64,000 nucleotides of DNA from DATKWD01 sp035529695. Lineage in GTDB: Bacteria > Actinomycetota > Acidimicrobiia > Acidimicrobiales > Salinilacustritrichaceae. The number at the start of each line of letters is the position of its first letter. Position 1 is the first letter of the stretch. The stretch spans positions 48,535 to 112,534 of the forward strand of contig DATKWD010000061.1 in NCBI GenBank assembly GCA_035529695.1, given 5' to 3'. A model generated the notes under the pieces. It was given only the letters and a program-made list of their open reading frames with translations, was not told the origin of the DNA and did no database searches. Shown piece by piece: positions 1 through 7,977 of the stretch. The position numbers and the translations under genes are program-made.

Positions 1-464
1 TCGCGAGGAACCCCCGGCACGGCGTAGATGACCTTGTCGCCAACCGGGCAGGCGAGGCCAGGAGCAGTGCCCGGCTGGGTGTCGAACGCGAAGCCGCCCC
101 TCGGCACATCGGCCTGACGCTCGTTGTTGGGCGGCATCACGCGGTTGCGCGACGAGAACATCGCAGCGATCCGAGCGACCAGATCGGGATCGCGCTCGAG
201 TTCGACCCCCATGACCTCGGCGACGGCCTCGCGGGTGATGTCGTCGTGGGTCGGACCGAGCCCCCCACAGCAGATGACGATGTCGTTCTCGTCGAGCGCG
301 CGGCGCAGCGCCGTGACCATGCGATCGTGGTTGTCGCCGACCTTTGTGTGACGGAACGAATCGACACCGGCGTCTGCGAGATGTCGACCGATCCACGCCG
401 AATTCGTGTCGACGATCTGCCCCAGCAAGAGCTCGGTTCCGATCGCGATCACCTCGGCCTGCAT
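1..464 (-). CDS. cinA: CinA-like protein, N-terminal part (truncated by window edge)
   Basis: The first 154 codons of a CinA-family protein are present; the gene runs off the left edge. The protein begins MQAEVIAIGTELLLGQ and contains CCGGLGPTHDDITREAVAEV, the molybdopterin-binding-like (MoCF) domain of CinA. In this family the N-terminal domain can have ADP-ribose or NAD pyrophosphatase activity, and a C-terminal domain, outside this window, often deamidates nicotinamide mononucleotide. I chose the ATG at 464 because a TACGGT box lies 7 nt upstream with no Shine-Dalgarno, as for other unit-heading genes here. In Actinobacteria cinA usually follows pgsA; here a plus-strand gene pair lies between them, so cinA has its own promoter. 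The family call is secure; the substrate cannot be told from this part. Confidence 0.93.
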   Translation of the reverse strand, partial: MQAEVIAIGTELLLGQIVDTNSAWIGRHLADAGVDSFRHTKVGDNHDRMVTALRRALDENDIVICCGGLGPTHDDITREAVAEVMGVELERDPDLVARIAAMFSSRNRVMPPNNERQADVPRGGFAFDTQPGTAPGLACPVGDKVIYAVPGVPR

Positions 465-471
465 CGCGGCG

Positions 472-477
472 ACCGTA
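472..477 (-). promoter_or_regulatory. -10 box for cinA
   Basis: TACGGT on the minus strand ends 7 nt before the cinA ATG, implying transcription starts at or next to the start codon. No -35 box is obvious. Confidence 0.5.
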
Positions 478-519
478 TCGGGTGCGTCGACGCTCGCTGT
501 GGCCGACCGTTGCCTCACG

Positions 520-525
520 TAGCGT
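520..525 (+). promoter_or_regulatory. -10 box for the phosphodiesterase gene
   Basis: TAGCGT lies 6 nt before the GTG at 532. Together with the cinA box it forms a compact divergent promoter within about 55 bp. Confidence 0.5.
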
Positions 526-531
526 GGCCCG

Positions 532-2091
532 GTGCCGAAGCCCCGCTTGCTGTACCTCGGCCTCGACGCGTGCGATTCGCCGACGGTCCTCGGCTGGATG
601 CGCGACGGACTGCTGCCCTCACTCGCGGCGATCCGGTCGCGGAGTCTCGCCTTCCCCACGAAGGCGCCCTACGGCACCTTCGTGGGTTCGACGTGGCCGA
701 GCTTCGCCACGGGCCGACGACCCGAACACCACGACCACTGGAACTGGATTCAGGTCGACCTCGACCACACCGACCGCTACGTGTCGCCGAGGCAGCAGAC
801 CGGCGACGCGTTCTGGCGTCACCTCGACCGAGCGGGGCTGCGCGTGGCTGTCGCCGACGTGCCGCACAGCCTCGCCCCTGCGAGTTTCGACGGCAGCTTC
901 GTGTCGGAGTGGGGCGGCCACGACCGGCTCGAGGGCACCCAGTGGACCCCGACCGATCTGCTGACGAGGATGGGGGTCGGACCCCACCCGGTCGGTTGCC
1001 GCCCGGCCCCGGACGATTCGCTGCGCTTCGCCCCGTGCGATCCACACCACCGCTCTGGTCTGGTTCGCGACGCGACCGAGACGGCGGCGCTCGTCCACGA
1101 CCTGCTCGTCGGCATCGAACGGAAGCAGACGATGATCGAGTTCCTCATCGACGGGGGTCACGACGTGGTGATCAGCGTCTTCGGCGAGTCCCACTGCGTG
1201 GGCCATCAGCTGTGGCACGTGCACGATGGAGACCACGATCGCCACGACCCCGAGGTGCTCGCGTCGCTTCCCGACGATCCGCTCCTGATGGTCTATCGAC
1301 GGCTCGACGCCGCCGTCGGGGCGCTCGTCGATCGGGTCGGGCCCGGCACGACCGTGCTCGTCCACCTCAGCCATGGCATGCAGGCGCACCACGACGGCAC
1401 CCACCTGCTCGATCCCCTGCTGTGGCGAATCGACCAGATCGACGCGTGCGCGACGCCCGGTCGGATCAGCCAGGCGCTCGACCGTGTCCCGATCGAGCTA
1501 CGGGGGCCCGCGCTGCCGATCGCCTACCGGTGGGCCGGCCGCAAGCCCGAGTCCACTGCGCCCGACACACCGCACGAACGCGCAGCTCGACGCTTCTACC
1601 AGCTGCACAACAACACCGTGGTCGGTGCCGTCCGCGTCAACCAGCAAGGCCGTGAGCAGCCCGGGGTCGTCGCCGCTGCCGACCGTCCGGAGCTTCTCGA
1701 CCACCTCGAGCAACGACTCGCCTCGGTCATCAACCTCGCCAGCGGCGAGCCCGTCGTCGAGCGATGTGTTCGCGGCGACGACATCCACGAACGCCGTCCC
1801 GACGACCTGCTCCCCGATCTGTACGTCGAATGGAATCGCCGCACGCAGATCGAGCGGGTGTGGAGCCCCGAACTCGGCGTGGTGCGGGTGCCGTACCGCC
1901 ACTGGCGGACCGGTGATCACCACGACGACGGCACGCTGTTCGTCGCCGGACCCGACGTCGAGCCTGGAGACGACGCCGAACCGATCGACCTGATCGACGT
2001 CCCCGTCTCGATCTGTGCGCGATTCGGCGTCGACCTTCCCGACGCGGACGGCGTGGCGATGGCCTGGGCCGAGGGGGTCGACGATGCGTGA
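532..2091 (+). CDS. Alkaline phosphatase-superfamily phosphodiesterase, metal site altered
   Basis: This 519-residue protein resembles type I phosphodiesterase/nucleotide pyrophosphatase proteins of the alkaline phosphatase superfamily. It opens with LLYLGLDACD, where the first metal-binding Asp is expected, followed by GSTWPSFATGRRPEHH, the usual Thr/Ser nucleophile region. A central ESHCVGHQLWH and HHDGTH further on supply the later histidines. The customary SDHG metal motif reads LSHGM (around residue 282), so the Asp is replaced by Ser. The enzyme may use another ligand or have lost activity. GTG at 532 follows a TAGCGT box. Its stop overlaps the start of the glycosyltransferase gene by 8 nt, so the two are probably co-translated and may act on one surface glycan or lipid. 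The substrate is unknown. Confidence 0.78.
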   Translation: MPKPRLLYLGLDACDSPTVLGWMRDGLLPSLAAIRSRSLAFPTKAPYGTFVGSTWPSFATGRRPEHHDHWNWIQVDLDHTDRYVSPRQQTGDAFWRHLDRAGLRVAVADVPHSLAPASFDGSFVSEWGGHDRLEGTQWTPTDLLTRMGVGPHPVGCRPAPDDSLRFAPCDPHHRSGLVRDATETAALVHDLLVGIERKQTMIEFLIDGGHDVVISVFGESHCVGHQLWHVHDGDHDRHDPEVLASLPDDPLLMVYRRLDAAVGALVDRVGPGTTVLVHLSHGMQAHHDGTHLLDPLLWRIDQIDACATPGRISQALDRVPIELRGPALPIAYRWAGRKPESTAPDTPHERAARRFYQLHNNTVVGAVRVNQQGREQPGVVAAADRPELLDHLEQRLASVINLASGEPVVERCVRGDDIHERRPDDLLPDLYVEWNRRTQIERVWSPELGVVRVPYRHWRTGDHHDDGTLFVAGPDVEPGDDAEPIDLIDVPVSICARFGVDLPDADGVAMAWAEGVDDA

Positions 2092-2953
2092 GCGCATCAG
2101 GGCGGCATCGGCTCGGGGACACATCGGTCAACGAATCAACCACGCAACCGAGCTCGCAGGGCGGGCCTGGCATCTGATCGACCACACGGCACGTCGGGCA
2201 TCAGAGCTCGAGGGCCGGGTGACCCACCTCGAGCGCCTCGCATCGATCGAGGCGACCATGCGATGGATCGAGCAGGCCACGGTGCCCCACGACGTCTTGG
2301 TCAGCGTCCTCACCGTGACCCGCAACCGCTCTGATCTCCTGCCCGAGGCCATCGCGAGCCTCCAAGCCCAGGCGTATCCCAACTGGGAGCTGATCCTGGT
2401 CGACGACGGGAGCAATCCCGAGCACGCCGCAGCGGCGTCGGCGATCACAGCTGCCGATTCGCGCATCGTGGCGGTGGCACCAGCGGGTCGAGGTCTGGCT
2501 GCAGGGCGAAACACGGCACGCCGCGCGGCATCGGGGTCGCTGATCACCCACCTCGACGATGACAACCTGATGCACCCGCTGTGGCTCAAGGCCGTGGTGT
2601 GGGGCTTCGGTCAGCGGCCCGACGTCGACATCTTCTGTGGTGCTCGACTGATCGACGACGTCGAACGGGCCGCGGGGCTGAGCACGCCGGGGCTGCCGGC
2701 GGTCCAATTCGAAGAGGTCGATCACACCGTCCTCGAGCGGCGCATGCAGACCGACAGTGGGTCGATCGCCCATCGTGCGTCGGTCGAGACGCGCTCGGAC
2801 GAGCGGTTCGCCCGAAACGACGACTGGGACTGGCTCGCTCGGGCGACACGCACACATCCATACGCATCGCTTCCGTGCATCGCGCAGACCTACCGCACCA
2901 ACGCGGTCAACCGCTTGAGCGGCTCGGTCACCACCATCGCCGAGTCAGGCTGA
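2084..2953 (+). CDS. Family 2 glycosyltransferase
   Basis: This GT2-type (GT-A fold) glycosyltransferase has 289 residues from the ATG at 2084, which overlaps the preceding stop by 8 nt. An upstream in-frame start exists but would lie deep inside the previous gene. After an 80-residue, mostly helical N-terminus it shows the donor-binding core: VSVLTVTRNRSDLLPEAIAS, then LVDDGS and the metal-binding HLDDDN. A late WDWLARA fits the acceptor side. No membrane segment is visible, so it is likely cytosolic or peripheral. The pairing with a phosphatase-superfamily protein suggests a surface glycoconjugate role; donor and acceptor cannot be inferred. Its last 9 nt overlap the convergent end of pgsA. 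Confidence 0.87.
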   Translation: MRERIRAASARGHIGQRINHATELAGRAWHLIDHTARRASELEGRVTHLERLASIEATMRWIEQATVPHDVLVSVLTVTRNRSDLLPEAIASLQAQAYPNWELILVDDGSNPEHAAAASAITAADSRIVAVAPAGRGLAAGRNTARRAASGSLITHLDDDNLMHPLWLKAVVWGFGQRPDVDIFCGARLIDDVERAAGLSTPGLPAVQFEEVDHTVLERRMQTDSGSIAHRASVETRSDERFARNDDWDWLARATRTHPYASLPCIAQTYRTNAVNRLSGSVTTIAESG

Positions 2954-3544
2954 GTCGGCCCGAGCCATCGTCGAGGCGGCTGCTCTGCCGTCGAGGACGT
3001 AGTTGACGCCCGTGACCACCGTCAGGACGACGGCGACCCACAAGACGGCGTTGGGGATCCAGTCGGCCTCCTCCGCGGTCAGGGGGAGGAGGGCGAATCC
3101 GATCGCCACCTCCTGCACCACGGTCTTCACCTTGGCCCAGTAGCGAGCCTCGATTGCCAGCCCGCGCCGCCCGTAGTACGACCGCAAGGCCTGGATCCCG
3201 AGTTCGCGCACGGTGATGATCGCGACCGGCACCCACCAGAATCGATCCGCGGCCACCAAGGCCCACGCAGTGCCGAGCACCAGCACCTTGTCGGCCAGCG
3301 GATCGAGGAACGCGCCCGACCGAGTCGTGCCGTACTTCCTCGCGAGGTGACCGTCGAAGCCGTCGCTGACCGCCAGCGTGATCCACAACGCGAGTGCGGG
3401 CCACGAATGGCCGTTGGTGACGATCATCCAGAGCAGGTAAGGCGTGATCACCAGGCGGGTGATCGTGAGCGCATTCGCCGGCGTTGCCAGGGCCGACGGA
3501 CCAAAGGACAGGTGGTGCTCGGCCGACGACTCCGACATGGTCAT
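2945..3544 (-). CDS. pgsA: CDP-diacylglycerol-glycerol-3-phosphate 3-phosphatidyltransferase family
   Basis: This 199-residue integral membrane CDP-alcohol phosphatidyltransferase probably makes phosphatidylglycerophosphate from CDP-diacylglycerol and glycerol 3-phosphate. The signature is at residues 61-85: DGFDGHLAR, then G77, D81 and D85 in SGAFLDPLADK. The gap between AR and the Gly is 7 residues, one fewer than in many homologues. Several hydrophobic helices surround it. The start at 3544 is supported by an ATGA overlap with the rimO stop, so the two are translationally coupled; rimO-pgsA is a common actinobacterial pair. A phosphatidylinositol phosphate synthase is less likely given the rimO and nearby cinA context. 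Lipid chemistry rests on family knowledge. Confidence 0.92.
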   Translation of the reverse strand: MTMSESSAEHHLSFGPSALATPANALTITRLVITPYLLWMIVTNGHSWPALALWITLAVSDGFDGHLARKYGTTRSGAFLDPLADKVLVLGTAWALVAADRFWWVPVAIITVRELGIQALRSYYGRRGLAIEARYWAKVKTVVQEVAIGFALLPLTAEEADWIPNAVLWVAVVLTVVTGVNYVLDGRAAASTMARADSA

Positions 3545-4803
3545 CGCACTGCTTCGAGATCGGGCCCGAGTGCAGTCGTGATCGTGACCTTCGTGAACTC
3601 GCCCACGGGGAGGGCGGCATCGACGCTGATCACGCCATCGATCTCGGGGGCTTCGCGGCGGCTGCGCGCGCGTCCGGGACGGTCCACGAGCACTTCGACC
3701 CGCGAACCGACCAGTTCGTCACGTTTTGTCGCCGTGATGGCGTCTTGCATGTCGGTCAACTCGGCCAACCGCTCGAGCGTCAACCCGCGGGGCACTCGGT
3801 CGTCGAGCTCGGCGGCGTAGGTGCCCGACTCGGCCGAGTAGGCGAAGAAGCCGCACCAGTCGAGCTGAGCGGCATCGACGAAGTCGACCAGTTCGGCGTG
3901 GTCATCCTCGGTCTCGCCCGGGTATCCGACGATGAAGTTCGATCGAAAGGTGGCGTCGGGCTCCTGCAGGCGGATGTCGCCGATCCGATCGAGGAATCTC
4001 TGCCCGTCGCCCCATCGGCGCATGCGGCGCAGCAACGGGCGCGAGACGTGCTGCAGACTCAGGTCGAAGTACGGCACCCCGGTGGCGAGCACTGCCTCGA
4101 CGAGCTCATCGGTCAGGTCGGAAGGGTAGAGGTACAGCAGGCGGACCCATTCGGTCCTGGCAGCCACTGCTTCGACCAGACCGGCGATCTGGCGATCGCC
4201 GCGCCCCTGGTCACGGCCGAAACTCGCCAGGTCCTGCGCCACGAGCACGATCTCACGGGCGTCGAGCTGGTCGACCTCGTCGAGGATCGCAGCGATCGTC
4301 CGCGACCGCTGCGGGCCGCGAAAGCTCGGAATCGCGCAGAAGCCGCACTTGCGATCGCACCCCTCGGCCACCTTGACGTAGGCCCAGGGTTCGGTCGCCG
4401 CCGGTCTGGGGAGGTTGAGCAGATCGAACGCCGGCACCCGATCAGGCTTGGTGCCCAGGGTGACCGGCACCCCGAATCCACGCACCGCATCGACCTCGGG
4501 AAGCGCGTCGGCCAGCTCGGCTCCGTAACGCTCGGCCATGCAGCCCGTGACGATGAGCTCGGCGTCGGACCGCCGGTCGGCGTCGAGAGCGAGGATGGTG
4601 TCGATCGACTCCTGACGGGCCTCCTCGATGAACGCGCAGGTGTTGACGACCACCAGATCTGCCTCGTCGGCCGACGCGGCCGGCTGCATGCCGTCGGCGA
4701 TCAACGTGCCGACGAGCTTGTCGGAATCGACCTGGTTCTTCGGGCACCCGAGGGTCTCGACCCAGTACCGGGAGCCCGCTCGCGCCGCAGCTGCCATGGG
4801 CAT
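3541..4803 (-). CDS. rimO: Ribosomal protein S12 methylthiotransferase RimO
   Basis: RimO is a radical-SAM enzyme that methylthiolates an aspartate of ribosomal protein S12. The protein (420 residues from the ATG at 4803) carries the N-terminal methylthiotransferase cysteines C20, C56 and C88 for one 4Fe-4S cluster, the radical-SAM triad C149-x3-C153-x2-C156 (CDRKCGFC), and a C-terminal TRAM domain of about 60 residues. The phrase ETLGCPKNQVDSD is typical of RimO rather than MiaB. A TAGGAT box ends 3 nt before this ATG but 9 nt before a second in-frame ATG at 4797, so translation may begin at the third codon. It heads an operon with pgsA. Confidence 0.95.
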   Translation of the reverse strand: MPMAAAARAGSRYWVETLGCPKNQVDSDKLVGTLIADGMQPAASADEADLVVVNTCAFIEEARQESIDTILALDADRRSDAELIVTGCMAERYGAELADALPEVDAVRGFGVPVTLGTKPDRVPAFDLLNLPRPAATEPWAYVKVAEGCDRKCGFCAIPSFRGPQRSRTIAAILDEVDQLDAREIVLVAQDLASFGRDQGRGDRQIAGLVEAVAARTEWVRLLYLYPSDLTDELVEAVLATGVPYFDLSLQHVSRPLLRRMRRWGDGQRFLDRIGDIRLQEPDATFRSNFIVGYPGETEDDHAELVDFVDAAQLDWCGFFAYSAESGTYAAELDDRVPRGLTLERLAELTDMQDAITATKRDELVGSRVEVLVDRPGRARSRREAPEIDGVISVDAALPVGEFTKVTITTALGPDLEAVR

Positions 4804-4806
4804 TGC

Positions 4807-4812
4807 ATCCTA
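4807..4812 (-). promoter_or_regulatory. -10 box for rimO
   Basis: TAGGAT on the minus strand lies 9 nt from the in-frame ATG at 4797, a spacing that favours that codon as the true leaderless start of rimO. Confidence 0.45.
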
Positions 4813-4924
4813 CGGACCGGCGGACGAACCAGGAGAACCTCACCACAGCCGTTCGGTCGAGGGTCTCGGCGGCGGCGACCGAGAGGGTGACCACCGCTCC
4901 GCTGCTGACCGCGTGCAAGGGCAG

Positions 4925-4930
4925 TACCCT
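4925..4930 (+). promoter_or_regulatory. -10 box for the PPOX gene
   Basis: TACCCT sits 7 nt before the ATG at 4938. It supports that start over the far upstream in-frame ATG at 4803. Confidence 0.5.
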
Positions 4931-4937
4931 CGCTGCG

Positions 4938-5450
4938 ATGCCGGGGCTCTCTGAGGTGGAGGTGCAGACGTTTCTCGACGAGCCAGGCCATCTCCTCCGC
5001 CTCGCCACGGTCGATGCCCACGGTTTCCCGAGGGTGGTGCCGATCTGGTTCATCTTCGAAGACGATCGCATCTGGTTCACGCCCCGCCTGAAGTCGGCCT
5101 GGTGGCAAGACCTCCAGCACGACCGCCGAGTTGCGCTGACGATCGACGAGGACGAGTCCCCCTACCGGAAGGTCGCGCTGAGGAGCGAGGTCACGATCGA
5201 ATTCGAGCCTGGCCAGGACGACGAGTGGCGTGACCTCTATCGGGCGATCGCCAAGCGATACACCGCCGACGAGTTCGCGCAGGCCTACGTCAACGCCACG
5301 ATCGAGGAGCCACGGGCCCTCTTGTCGGTGCCTTGCGACGTGGCGGGTGTCACGACGTGGCGGATGCCGGTCGCCGGCGAGGACCCCGCAGGGGTCTGGG
5401 CCGATCGCTACTACCACCGCAAGCCCGACATCTCCGAGTGGGTTCCGTAG
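4938..5450 (+). CDS. PPOX-class F420/FMN-dependent oxidoreductase
   Basis: This 170-residue protein has the split-barrel fold of the pyridoxamine 5'-phosphate oxidase-like family; in Actinobacteria many of these bind F420 or FMN and reduce small molecules. The N-terminal pattern LSEVEVQTFLDEPGHLLRLA and then GFPRVVPIWFIFEDDRIWFT is characteristic: a short helix followed by the cofactor-binding strands. Its C-terminal YYHRKPDISEWVP is also family-like. The start at 4938 matches homologue length and follows a TACCCT box. The upstream in-frame extension of 45 codons looks like noise between two divergent promoters. Single gene; no operon partner. Cofactor choice and substrate are not determinable here. 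Confidence 0.82.
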   Translation: MPGLSEVEVQTFLDEPGHLLRLATVDAHGFPRVVPIWFIFEDDRIWFTPRLKSAWWQDLQHDRRVALTIDEDESPYRKVALRSEVTIEFEPGQDDEWRDLYRAIAKRYTADEFAQAYVNATIEEPRALLSVPCDVAGVTTWRMPVAGEDPAGVWADRYYHRKPDISEWVP

Positions 5451-5459
5451 CCGACACCC

Positions 5460-5813
5460 TCAGGCGGGCGCGCCGCCCATACCGCTGTCGTGCCCGAAGA
5501 GCCGGCCGCCCTCGGACCATCGGCGAAGCGAATCGAACGGGTAGATACCGGTGGAGTGGCCATCGTTCCACGTGACGTTGAGGCCCCATGCACCGTGCAG
5601 TTCCGCGGTCGAGATCTCGAGTGGGGTGGGGCTGCCCGGCAGGGGCCACACCTCGACGCCCTGGTCGCGGAACCCCCGGCACTGCGCGCACGGGCATGCC
5701 AGCCGGAGTCGCATGATGTCGAAGGTCGCCTCGTGGTCGTCGGCGAAGACGACCGTGACGGCGGTGTCCTTGTCGACGTCGATCGAGATCGGCTGGTTGC
5801 GGTCGGCGGTCAA
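5460..5813 (-). CDS. DUF971 domain protein
   Basis: This 117-residue protein is a stand-alone DUF971 domain, the fold found at the N-terminus of gamma-butyrobetaine hydroxylases and in small proteins near iron-sulfur genes. The diagnostic core is LRLACPCAQCRGF, followed by AWGLNVTWNDGHSTGIYPFDSLRRW. Cysteines in CPCAQC could bind metal. I chose the TTG at 5813 because it overlaps the stop of the upstream short gene as TTGA and leaves a domain of normal size. There is no ATG or GTG in a better place, so the start is uncertain. Function is unknown; a metal or iron-sulfur link is only suggested by the family. Confidence 0.8.
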   Translation of the reverse strand: MTADRNQPISIDVDKDTAVTVVFADDHEATFDIMRLRLACPCAQCRGFRDQGVEVWPLPGSPTPLEISTAELHGAWGLNVTWNDGHSTGIYPFDSLRRWSEGGRLFGHDSGMGGAPA

Positions 5814-6067
5814 GCGGTGAAGTTCAGCGCCAGGCCGGGACGCGGCCACTCGGCAGCCATGAGGTGACCGACGCCCGACAGGGTGACGAACGCCGTCCGG
5901 CGATCGGGTCCGCCGAAACAGATGTTGGTGACCGAGAGGTCGGGGAACGGCGAGACCCGCGTGAGCGCCTGCCCCTGGATCTCGACGAAGAGCACCGATC
6001 CGTCGTCCATGGCGATGGGGCCCTCGGGAAACCGGAGGCCGTCGGCGATCAGGCGGGGTTCGCTCAT
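5810..6067 (-). pseudogene. SMP-30/gluconolactonase remnant with large in-frame internal deletion
   Basis: The frame encodes only 85 residues yet carries both ends of a roughly 300-residue SMP-30/gluconolactonase beta-propeller. The first half, ADGLRFPEGPIAMDDGSVLF, is the normal N-terminus including the metal-binding Glu of FPEGP. The second, VTNICFGGPDRRTAFVTLSG, and then AAEWPRPGL, is the normal C-terminal blade. They join near residue 40, so about 200 residues with the other metal ligands are gone while the frame is kept. An AGGAAG Shine-Dalgarno stands 5 nt before the ATG, and the downstream DUF971 start overlaps its stop. It may be a decayed gene kept for coupling, or a collapsed assembly; it cannot fold as a full propeller. 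Confidence 0.75.
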
Positions 6068-6092
6068 CGCGACTTCCTAGCACCGTGGCTGA

Positions 6093-7049
6093 TCACGCCG
6101 CGAGCAACGGCACCGTCACGACGTAGGCGATGATGAGCAGGAGGCCTTCCCACCGCACGATTCTGTGGCCGGTGATCATGAACGCGAACGCGGCGATCGC
6201 GACCCCGACCATGAGGAACGACGCCAGCCCGGTCAGGTTCGTGTCGGTGATCGGACCGGGGCCTGCGAATCCTGCCGCAGCACCGACGCCGAGGCTGTTG
6301 AACAGGTTCGACCCGAGCAGGTTGCCGATGATGAGGTCGTCCTCGCCCTTGCGGGCCGCGGCGACCGACGTCACCAGCTCGGGCAGCGAGGTTCCCAGCG
6401 CCACCAAGGTGAGACCGACGAACCCCTTCGCGAGGCCGAGTTCGTCGGCGATCTCGAGGGCGCCCCACACCGTTGCATAGGCACCGGCGACCACCCCGAC
6501 GAGGCCGACGATTGTCCGTGTGGTCTCGACCCCGACCGGATGTTCGACGTCCTCTCCGAGATACTCGTCGACCTCGCTGGCGAGGTCGTCCTCGTCGCCA
6601 CCACTCCGGGCCGCCTCGTAGAGGATGAAGGCGAGGATGCCCACCAGGAGAATCGCCGAGAACACGGCTTCCTTGGTGGTGAGCCCGTCCTGGATGAGGA
6701 AGGCGAAGACGACCACGGCGCCGGTCGACAGCGGCGCCTCCCGCCGCAACGTGGCGCCCTTGATGCTCAGCGGCAGCACGAGCGCGGCGACGCCCATCAC
6801 CAGTGTCAGGTTGGCGACGTTGCTCCCGATGATGTTGCCCACCGCGACGTCGATCTCGCCCTGACCGGCACTGATGGCCGACACCACCATCTCCGGAGCG
6901 CTGGTCCCGAAGCCGATGATGACGGCGCCGATCACGATCGGCGAGATCTTCAGCGTATAGGCGAGCCGCGCCGCACCGATGACGAACTGGTCGGCGGTCT
7001 TGGTGAGGACGAACAGGCCGGCAACGACGACGAGGGCAGCGATCGGCAC
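6093..7049 (-). CDS. Calcium/sodium antiporter, CaCA family
   Basis: This 318-residue multi-spanning membrane protein is a K+-independent Ca2+/Na+ antiporter of the CaCA superfamily (YrbG type). Both alpha repeats are clear: GFGTSAPEMVVSAISA with GNIIGSNVANL at about residues 46-82, and LGTSLPELVTSVAAA with GNLLGSNLFNSLG in the second half. The acidic residues of GTSAPE and GTSLPE are the ion-coordinating ones. About ten hydrophobic helices flank a charged central loop rich in Asp and Glu (near residues 150-170). The GTG start at 7049 follows TACAGT by 8 nt with no Shine-Dalgarno. The SMP-30 remnant begins 25 nt downstream on the same strand, so the three genes to 5460 may form one unit. Confidence 0.93.
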   Translation of the reverse strand: MPIAALVVVAGLFVLTKTADQFVIGAARLAYTLKISPIVIGAVIIGFGTSAPEMVVSAISAGQGEIDVAVGNIIGSNVANLTLVMGVAALVLPLSIKGATLRREAPLSTGAVVVFAFLIQDGLTTKEAVFSAILLVGILAFILYEAARSGGDEDDLASEVDEYLGEDVEHPVGVETTRTIVGLVGVVAGAYATVWGALEIADELGLAKGFVGLTLVALGTSLPELVTSVAAARKGEDDLIIGNLLGSNLFNSLGVGAAAGFAGPGPITDTNLTGLASFLMVGVAIAAFAFMITGHRIVRWEGLLLIIAYVVTVPLLAA

Positions 7050-7057
7050 GTCGGCCG

Positions 7058-7063
7058 ACTGTA
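7058..7063 (-). promoter_or_regulatory. -10 box for the antiporter gene
   Basis: TACAGT ends 8 nt before the GTG start at 7049, matching the leaderless pattern. Confidence 0.5.
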
Positions 7064-7119
7064 TCTGCGCCCGACTTCACCGCCGAACCCCACAAGACCG
7101 CGGGGACGGACACAGAGGT

Positions 7120-7950
7120 TCAGATGGTGCGGACGAATTCCGCCCATTCGTCGACCCAACGTCGCCACACCGCGCGCGGGTAGTCGTGGCCCATGCCCTC
7201 GATCTCGACGTAGCGGGCGCCGGGGACGACCTCGGCGGTCTGCCGCCCGCCGCTCGGGGTGATGAGGGTGTCCCGGCTGCCGTGAAGCACCAGGGCCGGC
7301 ACGTCGATCCGGGCCAGCTCCGCCGAGCGGGACTCGTCGGCCACGACGGCGGCGATCTGGCGCGTGACACCGTCGGGACAGAAGCACCGGTCGTAGGCGG
7401 CTGCGGCGCGGGTCCGGACGTCGGCCTCGTCGATCCACTCGGGCTTCGAACCATAGATCGCCAGTGCATCGACGTGGCTCTGGGCGTACTCGTCACGACT
7501 CGTCGCGGGTGGCGCCAAGAGCGCTTCGATCGCTTCGGGAGTGGCGTCACCGAAGCCCGGCTCGCCGGTGCGAGACATCACCGAGGTCATCGACCACAGG
7601 CGGTCGGCGTGGTGGATCGCCATGCGTTGCACGATCATCCCGCCCATCGACAAGCCCATCACGTGGGCTCTGCTCGTCGGATCTCCGGTGGCCGCATCGA
7701 TCACCGCGACCGCGTCAGCCGCCATGTCCGGGACCGTGTAGTCGACACCGTCGAGCTTCGAGCTCAGTCCGGTGTCCCGATTGTCGAACCTGATCACCCC
7801 GAACCCCTCGGCCGCGAACATCTCGCACCACTCGTCGGCGTAGTTGATCGATTGGGAGCCGAGGCCGTTGACCAGCAGCAGCGCCGGGTCCTCGGTGCTC
7901 CCGAACGTCTCGTAGTAGAGCTCGACGTCACCGTTCGCAGTGCGAGGCAT
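7120..7950 (-). CDS. Alpha/beta hydrolase
   Basis: A 276-residue soluble alpha/beta hydrolase. The oxyanion region LLLVNGLGSQ precedes the nucleophile elbow GLSMGG with Ser101; the acid is probably the Asp in LHGSRDTLI and the base the His in GMGHDYP near the C-terminus, so the full triad is present. FDNRDTGLS is typical of the branch that includes streptothricin hydrolase-like and 3-oxoadipate enol-lactonase-like enzymes. There is no signal peptide. TAACCT lies 6 nt before the ATG at 7950. The divergent P-loop kinase gene begins only 27 bp away. Substrate unknown; activity as an esterase or lactonase is the family default. Confidence 0.88.
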   Translation of the reverse strand: MPRTANGDVELYYETFGSTEDPALLLVNGLGSQSINYADEWCEMFAAEGFGVIRFDNRDTGLSSKLDGVDYTVPDMAADAVAVIDAATGDPTSRAHVMGLSMGGMIVQRMAIHHADRLWSMTSVMSRTGEPGFGDATPEAIEALLAPPATSRDEYAQSHVDALAIYGSKPEWIDEADVRTRAAAAYDRCFCPDGVTRQIAAVVADESRSAELARIDVPALVLHGSRDTLITPSGGRQTAEVVPGARYVEIEGMGHDYPRAVWRRWVDEWAEFVRTI

Positions 7951-7956
7951 CGGGCC

Positions 7957-7962
7957 AGGTTA
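7957..7962 (-). promoter_or_regulatory. -10 box for the alpha/beta hydrolase gene
   Basis: TAACCT ends 6 nt before the ATG at 7950. It falls in the short divergent region shared with the gene at 7978. Confidence 0.5.
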
Positions 7963-7977
7963 GGACAGACTCTTCAT

